Positions 1 to 11,600 of a stretch of 20,000 nt of DNA are shown here, one piece after another. The DNA is from Stramonita haemastoma (Eukaryota; Mollusca; Gastropoda; Neogastropoda; Muricidae). Every line of letters begins with the position of its first letter. Positions within the stretch are counted from its first letter, which is position 1. The translations under genes and the position numbers were made by a program. Where the stretch lies: NCBI GenBank assembly GCA_030674155.1, contig CM060317.1, positions 48,002,135 to 48,022,134 of the forward strand, in the 5' to 3' direction. The notes under the pieces were generated by a model. It made no database searches and had not been told where the DNA came from. It saw only the letters and a program-made list of their open reading frames with translations.

Positions 1-352
1 GGATCTGTTGTACTTCTGTTATTTTCGATTTGGAAGGTAAAAATGGATGTGTTGTACTTTTGTTATTTTGATTTGGAAGGTAAAAATGGATCTACTGTAG
101 CCTACTATTGTTATTTTCATTGGAAGGTAAAAATGGATGTGGTGTAACCTACTTTGTATATTCTGATTTAGAAGGTAAAAATGGATCTGTTGTACTTTTG
201 TTATTTCGATTTGGAAGGTAAAAATGGATGTGCTGTAGCCTTCTTTTGTTGTTTTCATTTGGAAGGTAAAAATGGATCTGTTGTACTTTTGTTCACTTGA
301 TTTGGAAGGTAAAAATGGATCTTTTGTAATTTGCTTTAATTTGGAAGGAAAG
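1..352 (+). repeat. 43-bp minisatellite, about 8 diverged units, cut by the window edge
   Basis: Units of about 43 bp run head to tail, each with GGATSTGTTGTACTTTTG and ending TTTGGAAGGTAAAAAT. They vary by small indels and the last units are diverged. The array lies in what is presumably an RLR intron and may continue upstream of the window. Apparent small minus-strand reading frames here (HIHFYLP-like repeats) are only translations of the repeat. Confidence 0.85.
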
Positions 353-534
353 GAGATTGGACATTTTAGTGTAAAAATATTGTGTGTGTGTTTCTGTGTT
401 TGTACATGGCAAGAACTCAGTCAAAAACATTTGTAGTAATTTTTTTTTTTTTTTGTGAACGAACAAAATCAGGAAATATTGTTGTAGTTTTTGTAGAAGA
501 AGCAATTGAATAGTTTTCTCTATTTATGTTGCAG
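353..534 (+). other. Intron 3' portion before the broken exon
   Basis: AT-rich sequence with a T run at 439-454, a pyrimidine-rich stretch TTTTCTCTATTTATG and a CAG acceptor at 532-534. No coding sequence was seen. Confidence 0.5.
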
Positions 535-662
535 GATAAAAAGAGCTTGGATGTGCTTTGTGACCGCCTGTGACGTTTTAGCATCTTGAAGAAGGTGTCC
601 TCGAATAACAGAGACTCCTGAACCCTCTCTTCTGGAGGAGAAGCTACTGAGGGTGTTTGAGG
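535..662 (+). pseudogene. Upstream RLR exon with broken reading frame (helicase insertion / Hel2 junction)
   Basis: A good acceptor (TATGTTGCAG at 525-534) is followed by codons reading DKKSLDVLCDRL, which resembles the helical insertion of RLRs, but TGA follows at 571-573. The 3' end reads well in another frame, EPSLLEEKLLRVFEG (620-662), and ends at donor GTAGGA in phase 1. That fits the next exon, which starts with two bases to give FEG-LQRKL, a close match to the family at this point. The good 5' frame and the good 3' frame differ by one base, and the 3' frame itself has a TGA at 589-591. Either the exon starts later at a weak AG, or there is sequencing or assembly error, or the locus carries lesions. 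No single-base change that I can see repairs it. The 3' half is probably genuinely exonic; the 5' half is uncertain. Confidence 0.5.
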
Positions 663-1692
663 GTAGGAATATAGAAGAACATCTTATCAGCTTTACCCAA
701 GATGGCTTCACGCTTTTGTGTACTAAAGGTAGAACTTTAGAAACGGTGTGAATGACCAAAGATTCTTTGACATCAGATTTGTGGAATAATTTGCTGATAT
801 TTTCCTGAGTGTCTGCAATTTGCCCTCATATAGTGGTATGGACACTAAACAAGTCAAGTCAAAATGCTTAATTGTCCCATGAGGTGTTGAGTCCATTATA
901 CATTTGGATGGAGTTTTAGCAAAAAGACAAGTAAGGGAGGCTGGTACGCAACAGTTTATAAATATAAGGTAACGCTGTAATGCAAAGGTCAACTGAGTAG
1001 TTAATAATGATGGTTTTTGTGTCACTAGAAACAAGTTCACTCAAAAGATCTCTGAACTTAATCCCATTATTAGTTCACTTACGATCAATCCGTAGCTCTG
1101 TTATGATCAAGTCTTAAGTTACTTTGCCAAAGGGACTGAAAATTAGATACTTTGGCATGGAACTTTGCTAATATGTTGCCAGTGAACCTGTGTGTTTTTC
1201 CAGCTGAGGGTTTATTTTCAGTGAAGAAATGGTGTGTGGTGCGCTTCTCACTGTCCTACTTATTGATCAGTGTTGGATGGTGTGGAATGACTCCATGTAG
1301 AGGCTGGCAGCCTTTTCCTTGCTTATTCAGTCATGTCTCCTAGCAAGATTTTCAACCAAAGAGAAAGCTTTCTCTAATCTGCACTGTTAACATTTTTTTC
1401 TCTGGTCTTATTACAAGACCCCATTAGAGAAGGCTTAATTAAAAAATGTCTTTACATGTGTAACAAGTTGGTTCAGTTTTGTTTTCTTATGGAAGAGATG
1501 ATAGATTAAGGATATATCATACATAATACATAATTCACTTTAATACTTGGTACCACATTGAATGTGAAATGCTGTGTATCATTACGTTTGACCATAATGT
1601 CACCTTTGGCTGCTCTGTTCATTGACTTCAACAAATGTCAACGCTTTGTATAATTTCCCAAGCTTGCATCCCTTTTGTTGCATACCTGGCAG
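663..1692 (+). other. RLR intron, 1030 bp, no gene seen
   Basis: GTAGGA...TGGCAG borders. The content is AT-rich and mostly unique. A segment near 850-960 (AAGTCAAGTCAAAATGC, then ATTGTCCCATGAGG) looks like part of a dispersed repeat, but I found no second copy in the window. No exon is supported. Confidence 0.55.
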
Positions 1693-1938
1693 GTCTGCAG
1701 AGGAAGCTGGAAAGTGCAGCTAACAGCAAAAACCCTAACCTGAAAAAGCTGTCTGCTGTGATTGAAAAGCAAATGGAAGGACAGTGGGACACCTCCCGAG
1801 TGATGATTTTCGTGCGAACACGTGCCACTTGCCAGGCACTGTGCAGCTGGCTGAAAAATGACGACGACATCAGTCCACATCTGCGGAGTTTCAATGCATC
1901 CCCTTTCACCGGCACTGGTGTCCATCAGGAGCATGGAG
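1693..1938 (+). CDS. RLR exon A: end of helicase insertion and start of Hel2 (motif IV region)
   Basis: The exon begins after TACCTGGCAG and ends GAGCATGGAG before GTGAGG. It reads [19 protein letters not shown], then [20 protein letters not shown], then [14 protein letters not shown]. The pattern NPxLxxL followed by a short linker and a hydrophobic strand ending (I/V)F-x-(K/R)TR is the standard entry into the second RecA-like domain of RIG-I-like receptors. The start at 1693 rather than the alternative AG at 1700 is chosen because it supplies two bases to complete a glycine codon from the upstream exon. The exon ends in phase 1, and the glycine codon is completed by the next exon. Codon use is GC-richer than the AT-rich flanks, as expected for coding sequence. 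Confidence 0.9.
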
Positions 1939-4452
1939 GTGAGGCAGGGCCCGGGATACTTTTCCATTCACGATAATGTAGTGCTGGGGCTGGCTACAGA
2001 TCAACAAACACAAGGTTGACATAGACAGCTATTGGTCTGTTTGTGTACCGTGTTTTAGGGACTGAGAGCTGACTTGAGTCAAGTTGAAAGAAATCTTGCT
2101 TGATGGTGTTTCTCTTCTCCCCCTCTCCCATTTGAAATCTGTAGATAGAGAACATATATACATTCAGAGAGGGTAAATCCCCTCCCTATAGAGGCCTGTT
2201 TCTTTTTCGGATTGAATTACATCGACAGTGAGCAGACACTCAAAATGGCAAAGAGATCAAGAACACTCGCATCATTTCTTCCTTTTTTACTTAAAAAAAA
2301 AAATCTTTGTGAAGGGACTTTGTATGATACTGTTATTCTATCTGCTTTTAGAAGAAGAGATTAGGTTTATGCGAAGTTTAGCAACAATAAGGTAGTTTTG
2401 ATAAATTATTCTATAAGAGCCAGAATGTTGAAAGCATTGATTTTATGAATTACATTATTTTAATGTGCATATTACTGTTTGATCTTTAATGTTCCATCTT
2501 TAATATGCCTATTTGATCTTTCTTTATTTGAATTTAAAAAAAAAATTATACTATTTGATCTTCTGCATGTGTATTTACATGAAGAGAATTAAGGCACTGT
2601 TGCCTGTGGGGGTGCTGGGGGCTCTTTCAGTATAAATAACATCCCCACCTGCTGGAAATTCTGTGCAAGGAATTTCCTTTTTTCTGTCTGTCTCTTTATA
2701 TTTCTGTTTTTCTCCTTACCTTTCTATCATCTCTCTTGCTTATTTCTGCCTTCCCAGTTGACTCTCCTGCCTTTTTTCAAGCAAATTTTTCAAACAATAT
2801 TCTGTTTCCATCATATGACATTTTGTCTATGTTCTTTTGCTCTGGCGACCAGGTAGTGATACTTAGACTCTGGGAGGACACGGGATGTCCATTCTCTAGT
2901 GGTGTTTGTCATATAGCTTTTTTATGTATATTTTTGTACTTAACATATTTGCTATCCTTTTTCCATTTTTTTGTAACCTGGGGATGATAAATTAAGTGGA
3001 ATGGGCTGGTGTCCTCAGCACAGCCAGGTTTATAAGCCTTAAAGAATGAGATGACTTAGTAATGTGTCATTTAATGTTGTTTTTTTTCAGATGGACAGTG
3101 TTAGATATTTGAAAGTATTAGGAGATATTGGTTTTGAACTTGAAGTTGAAAGTTACTGGAGCCACTGAAACTGAATGAGGTGACAGCCCTGATATGGCTT
3201 TCGTGGTCGGTAGGGCTATAAACAGTATGGTATGGTATGGTAATTATGGCACTGGCACATCTAAATCAAAGATCTCTGCTGGGACATCACTATGTTTGCA
3301 ACCACATCTGGCATGTTTGCACTTTAAAAGTTGACCTCGGAGACCATAAAAATCCCCACCCTTAATTCACCAGACTTCGCTGCCAAGATTCAAACCCACA
3401 ACTTCATGACCCAACAGTTTGAAGTTAAAGAGTGTTAACCGCACAGCTATAGCATCCATCAAATCAGTCATGAATACAATGTTGATATTTCACTATCAAC
3501 ACAACTAGTCTATAATTATGTTTATCCTTATCATGTTATCCATTTCATACTCAGATCCAGACTTGCATACAAATTTACATCATTTCATACAAAGATTGTA
3601 ACAACATAACTGGACACAGTCACCACCACTGTAGTTTGTTTTGAACCGAGCATGTGGTCAAAAGACGAAGGTTAAGATAAACAAGTAAGGACAATGCACA
3701 AACAATCTGTCTTTGTGGTGAACAACAAAACAACAGTTAGAAAGACTCCAAGCGTCTCAGCAGTGTTGTCCTGAAAAGTGACATTGTGGCAGGTATGACC
3801 CAGAACGATCAGGAGGAAGTGATAGAAAGGTTCCGAGAAGGCGACATCAAGCTGCTAGTCTGCACGACAGTGGGCCAGGAGGGGATCGATATCCCAGACT
3901 GCAACCTGGTCATTCGCTATAACCATGTGGGCAACGAAGTGGCTACCGTACAGACACGAGGTAGGCAGGTCTACTCTTTTACTGCAGAGGTGCTGAAAAT
4001 GTTTCATTTTCATGCTTTTGATAAAGTGTGAATAAGTGTCTCTTTGAATTTTTATGTGTTCAAACCAGACCATACTCATTTATGGAAAAAAATTCCCTGA
4101 ATTCAGAGTGCAGCTACCTTAATGGTAGGCAAAAAAAGGGTCGCATATGCAAAATGGTCACTATTGGTGAACCTTGGACCTTAAGCTGAGGGAAAAAACC
4201 CAAGAGTTGTTGTTGTTGTTTTTTTCTCTTTTTTTTCCTTCTTTTTTTGTCAGATCAGATTTTCAGAATTTCCTGGCATCAACTAGATGTGATAGAATCA
4301 CATGTGTAGCCTTAGGAGTACTGAATAGGGAATCTTTGTTTTCCTACTCGTATTGTGGATGGACATCAATGATTGAGCATGGCGTTATTCCTCTCTCTCT
4401 CCTCTCTCTCTCTTTCTCCCCCTCTCGTCTCAACTCATATCCTATCTCCTCT

Positions 4453-4541
<89 letters not shown>

Positions 4542-5636
4542 TCAAACAGTTCATCTGTTGCACTGAGCGCTAGTGCAGTTTTAATGACAGTCTCTGGGCT
4601 AAAGAACAAATCAGTGATAGGAGGAAAGACAAACCTGGCCTTTTCCCCAAATTAACCAAGAGTGGTACTTTCAGGCTGTGTTCAACCTTCTTATTTCTCT
4701 GTAATCGTTTAGGAAAATATCAAAAATAAAAGAATTGTAATCTTGTTTATCAAAATTTGATTTTGCTCCCCCCCCCCCCCCCCCAACCTTCACCTAAATA
4801 TAAAAAGCAAAAAATTCTGCTGTTATTCACATTTCTTGTAACAAGACTGTGTAGCCATTAGGAGTGATATTGTGACTATATATAACCTTTGACTTCTCCA
4901 TTTTCTCAGTTGGCAAAATGGCTGAAGCTGAGGAAGAAGTGTGAAAAACTTGACTGAGCTCACCTCAACCAAGTGGCAAAAGTATGAATCAGATAACATA
5001 ATAGTGACAATGGTCCAGCTGAATGTGCTGGGTTTTTTTTTTTTTTTTTTTTTTAAAGCTGTTTACTTAAGTGTAGATGTGCAAATAGAAAAGCTAGGCC
5101 ATTTTTTGTGTGTTTATTTTAAAAAAAAAACAACAACAACCAACTCTGGACCAATGTTACATTTTCTCCTTACTTTTTAAGCTGGTATTTTGATTTACAT
5201 TCATTTGGGTTGGAAAAAAAGATGTTAAGCAGCACATGAAAGCTACAATATCTTCAGACATCAGGGGAAAATCAACCCCTTCGCCTCTTTTTTTGTGTGT
5301 GTGTTTTAGAACAGAAGAAAATTAACGGAAGAGAACAAGTGTCAGAATGGATGGTATTCCTTGGTATTGGGCCCAACACAACTTGCCATTGGCACCAGCA
5401 GATGTTTATGTTTTTGTTTTCTTAAAACAAAATTAGTGCCTGTGAGCTCATTTCAGAACCAATAACTTGTTTAATTTACTTTGGTGGCATACGAAAGTAA
5501 GGTGTAGAAACTTTTTTTATCATAAAATCTATGTGTGTGTGTCTTCAGTTTAACGTCTATCCACTAAAAAGTGATTTTAGACAAATGATTGGGAGGAAAA
5601 AAGATTAATATATATATATATATATATATAATATAT

Positions 5637-5681
<45 letters not shown>

Positions 5682-5812
5682 TATGAACATAATCATGTAG
5701 CCCTAACTATTGTGTCAGTAAAGAAATACTGTGCTGATTTCTGTATAGAAAAGCTCATATAGATCTGTACACTCTGAGCACACACACACATATACCCCCC
5801 CCCCCCCTTCAG

Positions 5813-5892
<80 letters not shown>

Positions 5893-6473
5893 AGATATAC
5901 ATGCATGTGAAATTACTTATACCTGTGTTCTGGTGTAGCACTTAAGAATAATGCCTCTTACAAAGGACGGGAAAGGGTTTGTAATCTGCACGAATGTTGG
6001 GGTCTCAGGAGAAAGTCTCTTCTATCCTAGCAGCCATATGTGGGATTCGAACCCATGATCCTTGAATCCAGCAGCAAACATCCTAGTGATTTGTGTAGTT
6101 AGAGCCATATCCATTGTGCACAAAACTGTGTGAACAGGACGCAGCCGAAAAGCTAAGGGGATGTCCGTGCTTCTGGCCATGCCTGAAGTGGTCCGCAAGG
6201 AGCGCCTGAACAAGAAACGTGTTGAGATCATGTACCAGGCCATTGACCGGGTCAACCAGATGCGTGCCAAGGAAGTCAGCAACAAAGTCTTGCAGGTAGG
6301 TATGTTTGGATGTATGCACAGCACAGCAGGGTTAAGAATCTTCCCAGAACAGTACATTAGTAGTCTTGGTAGTAATGGCGCCAGACTGAGGACACGGCTA
6401 TACAGGAGGGGTCATTACTCTGGCTCATCAACTTTTTCTTTTATGCTCCCCCCCCCCCTCACACACACACACA

Positions 6474-6512
<39 letters not shown>

Positions 6513-6588
6513 ACACACACCCACACAACACACACACACAACACACACAACGACACACACACCAACACACACACACACACCACAGACA

Positions 6589-6643
<55 letters not shown>

Positions 6644-8589
6644 CCCACACACACACACACACACGTAGAGAAAGACAGAAAGGAAGAGATCATATCAGAA
6701 AGAACTGGACTTCACAGTGTGAAGTAAAAGTTGCATTGTTCCAAAACAAGATCTAGAGCCAAATAGATCATGTGTAGTTACACTACACACTACTCTACTC
6801 TGGTCCCTCAACCAAGAGGAGGTGGACTTGGGCTGCCTTGATGAGAACACCAGGTGACCTGAGTTAAAGTTAGTTAAAGTCTGTCCCGAGCCTAAGGCTC
6901 ATCAGGCCGGTGCTTATCCCGGTTTCTGTGGCGTTAAGCGACTGAGAGTCATGGACTCCCCCCTGGATAGGACGCCAGTCTATCGCAGGGTTAACCCCCA
7001 ACACAAGGTTGGTACCCCTTTTACACCTGGGTGGGGTGAGAAAATAGCCGTAAAGTGCCTTTTCCAAGGGCACAACGCCATAGCCGAAAGCTGGGATCGA
7101 ACCCACAACCTTTAGATTACGAGTCCAACGCCCTAACCACTAGACTACAGCGGCGACCAGTGACCTGAGTCCCTTTCTTTTGCAGGCAGCATCACAGAAC
7201 ATGCCTTCATTGGGATGTTAGGATGTACCATAAATAGTGTGAAGTGCCATTATGTCAAAGTGTACATCTTTTTTTTTTCTTTTTTTAAAATACCTTTTGA
7301 CTGAAGCTACTGACTTCTCACCATCTTAAGAACTGTTTACAAGTTTGTAAGTAAAAGAAACAAACACACAAAAAAAACACCTCCACTCAATCACACTTGT
7401 TGAAAGACTTGTTCCATTTCCATGTCACAGGCTCAGAGGCAAGCCCTGAACAAAGATGAAATGAAGAGGATGGCCAGCTTGAGGACCAAAGGCTGTGGGA
7501 CAAAGCAGGGAAGACATTTCACACTGGAGTGTGGCAGATGCAGGAAGATTAGCCTGCCGGGCACGTGCATTCGGACCATCAGCAGCAACCACCATGTGGT
7601 CATTGAAAACGACCTGGTGGGAAAGCAGGAAGTCAGCATCAAACCCAGGAGCAAACCCAAGCACGTGGACAACGCCCAGTTTACTGGAGAGGTCATCTGC
7701 AACAAGTGTCCAGTCATGAAACAGAACCTGCTGGGCACTGTCATGAAATACCAGGGGGTAAGAAGAAAACGAATGCATCTGGCGCCTGTCAGTGTTCTGT
7801 AGCTCTCATTCCACAGCAGAGTCTTGAGAGTAGCTGAAACAGTTAGACTGTCACTTGTTCGGGCTGTTGGTGTTGGGCTTTCCACACAATATCCTTTTTC
7901 ACTGTGAGACTGCAAGTACATGCTGGATGAGAAACTTGCATGCACGTCTGTTTTCAAATACCTTGCCATATAGGCAGCCATACTCCCAACTTCAGAAGAA
8001 CTTGCTCTGGTCACATCACGACCATTGCTTATTGTGGGCCTCAAAGTGAAACTGATTTCCATTCAAAACGAGGTGATAAATGGAGTTTAATCCCAGTTGA
8101 ATACAGTCCTAATAATAGAAAAGGTCAACGGTACAGTCATATAATGTGGGTACTAGCCTTTGTCACTATGGGTCCTCAACGAAAGCAAGTGCCATTCCGA
8201 GTTATTGAAATATGAGGTATAGAGTCAGCATCTCACCAGTTATCTGTTTTGCTGTCTGCTGGACTGAGAAGATTCCCAAGATGCAGTTGATAAGAATGGC
8301 CTTCAGAGTCTGCTTGAAAGCATTCTCCTGGCACCAGAATGTAAGTCTGGTGTGCATATGTTGTTTTAGACCATGATGTCCTTGTTGAAAAAGATACCTG
8401 GATAAAGGTTTTAGGATTTATTGGGGGTTTTCTTGGTAGAGCATTTTGAACCTAAATTTTACTTTTGGGGTTTGGCTGGTTTTGGTTTTGGGTTTTGTTT
8501 TTTTTAATCTTAAATATGAGTCATACAACTTTAAACTTGAAAACAAAAACAAACACAAAGCCCCATGATCTGTTTAAATGCAAGATTTG

Positions 8590-8625
<36 letters not shown>

Positions 8626-11600
8626 GTTTGTGGTAGTGTATACCAGCTATTCAGATCATCTCTTGAGTCTTTGCAATGTGCTTGAATTAGGGAGTGAACT
8701 TGCAAGTTTTGTTTGTTTTGGGGTTCTTGTTTTTTGTGGGGTGGTTTTTTTTTTTTTTTGGTAGTAAACCTTTCAACTGAATGATTTTGATAAAAATACA
8801 GCGTCTCGTTTTGTCAAAAACGAATCAAATTGGCGAAAACGATTTTGAAGTAGAGCTGACAGGTGGTAAGAATGACCTGAGGGTTCAGCAGGAAAGTAGT
8901 TGTCTATCATTTTGCATTGGCCAGGCCTAGGAACGAGTCAGTCCTGTGCTTGATTTTTCAGAGACGGTAGAATTATTTGGGGTTATGCTCCTTCTTGGTA
9001 CATTCTTGTGAATGTGAAAGCATTTTACAGGATAACAACATTTTAATGCAGGCTTTGGCAAAGAGTACTTTACAACTAACAACATCCTAATGCAGGCATC
9101 GGCAAAGATAACATTTTACAACATTACAACATTTTAATGTCAGACATTGGCAAAGATAGTATTTTCCAACATAACTGTATTTTATTGCAAGCATCAGCAA
9201 AGATAGTGTTTTACAACTTAACAGTATTTTAATGCAGGCATAAGCAAAGATTGCATTTTACAACATAACAGTATTTTATTGCAGGCATCAACAAAGATAG
9301 CATTTTCCAACATAACAGTATTTTAATGCAGGCATCAACAAAGATAGCATTTTCCAAACTAACAGTATTTTATAATGCAGGCATCAACAAAGATAGTATT
9401 TTCCAACATAACTATTTCATTGCAAGCATCAGCAAAGATAGTGTTTTACAACATAACAGTATTTTAATGCAGGCATCAGAAAAGATAGCATTTTCCAAAC
9501 TATAATGGTAATTTCCTTATTGCAGGCCTCAACAAAATAGCATTTTCCAACATAAGTATTTTATTGCAGGCCTCAACAAAGATAGCATTGTCCAACATAA
9601 CGGCATTCTATTGCAGGCCTCAACAAAGATAGCATTTTTCCAACATAATGGTATTTTATTGCAGGCATCAACAAAGATAGCATTGTCCAACATAACGGTA
9701 TTTTATTGCAGGCCTCAACAAAGATAGCATTTTCCAACATAACAGTATTTTAATGCAGGCATCAACAAAGATAGCATTTTTACAACATAATGGTATTTTA
9801 ATGCAGGCATCAACAAAAATAGCATTTTACACCCCCATGGGGATGCTGGGGGCTCTTCCAGTATAAATAGCATCCCCACCCTCTGGAAATTCTGTGCTAG
9901 ACATTTCCACTCTTCTATCTCTCTCTTTGTTTCTGTCTTTCGCCTTATCTTTCTATAATATCTTGTGCTTTTTTCTGCCTTCCCAGTCCATTCTCCTGCC
10001 TTTTATCAAGCAACTCTTTCAAACAATTTTGTGTTTTCATTATATAACGCTCTGCCTGTGTTTTTTTTGTTCTAGCGACCAGGTAGTGAGACTTAGACAC
10101 TGGGATGGGCACAGGATGTCCATTCTGCAGTGGTATTTGCCTATGTGGCACTTTTTATGTATATTTTTGTACTTTAACATGTTTGTTATCCATTTTACAT
10201 ATTTTTTGTAATCTGGGGATGATAAATTAAGGGGAATGGCTGGTGTCCTCAGCACAGTCTGGTTTATTTGCCTTAAGGATTGAAGTAATTTAGGTATTGT
10301 GTCATTTAATGTTTTTTTTTCAGATGGACAGTGTTAGATATTTGAAAGTAATAAAGAGGTGTTGGTTTTGAACCTGAAGTTGAAAGTTACTGGAGCCACT
10401 GAAACTGAACTAGGTGACAGCCCTGATATGGCTTTCGTGGTCAGTAGGGCTATAAACAATATTATGGTTATGGTTAGCATTTTACAACGTAACAGTCTTT
10501 TAATCCAGGCTGTAGCACTCAGCTTACATCAATCACTGACAAAGCTTTTGGCAAGGGCCAGCCTTCTGATTGTAGTCACATTGTTTTCTGATAACACTGC
10601 ATGCAGGAAGCATTTGTAGTGATGTTGCTTCCTGACTGCACTGTCACCAGGCAGAGTATTGTAGTCACATTGTTCTCTGATAACACTGCATGCAGGAAGC
10701 ATTGTAGTGATGTTGCTTCCTGACTGCACTGTCACCAGGCAGAGTATTGTAGTCACATTGTTTTCTGATAACACTGCATGCAGGAAGCATTGTAGTGATG
10801 TTGCTTCCTGACTGCACTGTCACCAGGCAGAGTATTGTAGTCACATTGTTCTCTGATAACACTGCATGCAGGAAGCATTGTAGTGATGTTGCTTCCTGAC
10901 TGCACTGTCACCAGGCAGAGTATTGTAGTCACATTGTTTTCTGATAACACTGCATGCAGGAAGCATTTGTAGTGATGTTGCTTCCTGACTGCACTGTCAC
11001 CAGGCAGAGTATTGTAGTCACATTGTTCTCTGATAACACTGCATGCAGGAAGCATTGTAGTGATGTTGCTTCCTGACTGCACTGTCACCAGGCAGAGTAT
11101 TGTAGTCACATTGTTCTCTGATAACACTGCATGCAGGAAGCATTGTAGTGATGTTGCTTCCTGACTGCACTGTCACCAGGCAGAGTATTGTATTCACATT
11201 GTTCTCTGATAACACTGCATGCAGGAAGCATTGTAGTGATGTTGCTTCCTGACTGCACTGTCACCAGGCAGAGTATTGTAGTCACATTGTTCTCTGATAA
11301 CACTGCATGCAGGAAGCATTGTAGTGATGTTGCTTCCTGACTGCACTGTCACCAGGCAGAGTATTGTAGTCACATTGTTTTCTGATAACACTGCATGCAG
11401 GAAGAGTTTGAAGTGATGTTGCTTCCTGACTGCACTGTCACCAGGCAGAGTATTGTAGTCACATTGTTTTCTGATAACACTGCATGCAGGAAGAGTTTGA
11501 AGTGATGTTGCTTCCTGACTGCACTGTCACCAGGCAGAGTATTGTAGTCACATTGTTCTCTGATAACACTGCATGCAGGAAGCATTGTAGTGATGTTGCT

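Larger units (their letters stand above)
1939..3792 (+). other. RLR intron, 1854 bp, carrying nested retroelements
   Basis: GTGAGG...GTGGCAG borders. The first 540 bases are unique AT-rich sequence; the middle holds a SINE interrupted by a 640-bp element; the last 330 bases are unique. I see no additional exon. Confidence 0.7.
3961..6137 (+). other. RLR intron, 2177 bp, rich in simple repeats
   Basis: GTAGGC...GAACAG borders. It contains (CT)n, poly-C, poly-T, (AT)n and (CA)n tracts and, near its 3' end, a tRNA-like SINE fragment. No exon is supported; the serine/leucine-rich and cysteine/valine-rich frames are translations of the dinucleotide tracts. Confidence 0.7.
6296..7430 (+). other. 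RLR intron, 1135 bp
   Basis: GTAGGT...GTCACAG borders. It holds a compound CA repeat and a complete-looking SINE. The rest is unique AT-rich sequence. Confidence 0.75.

Noticed and set aside
4174..4573. Leu/Ser-rich plus-strand frames
   Set aside because: They translate the (CT)n tract; no family features or splice support.
5693..6727. Cys/Val-rich and Thr/His-rich frames
   Set aside because: They translate (CA)n tracts; the second only overlaps true exon C at its start and runs on past the donor.
6040..7156. Functional tRNA genes at the B-box sites near 6043 and 7093
   Set aside because: Both continue into SINE bodies; the 7093 copy has a retroposon tail and target duplications, and neither head has a convincing full clover-leaf or terminator.
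7425..8062. Two minus-strand frames of 117 and 209 codons opposite exon D
   Set aside because: They are antisense shadows of the GC-rich coding exon; exon D has family motifs and splice sites, these do not.
2600..10474. The two 640-bp copies as LTRs of one large element
   Set aside because: Each copy has its own different target duplication and true RLR exons lie between them.
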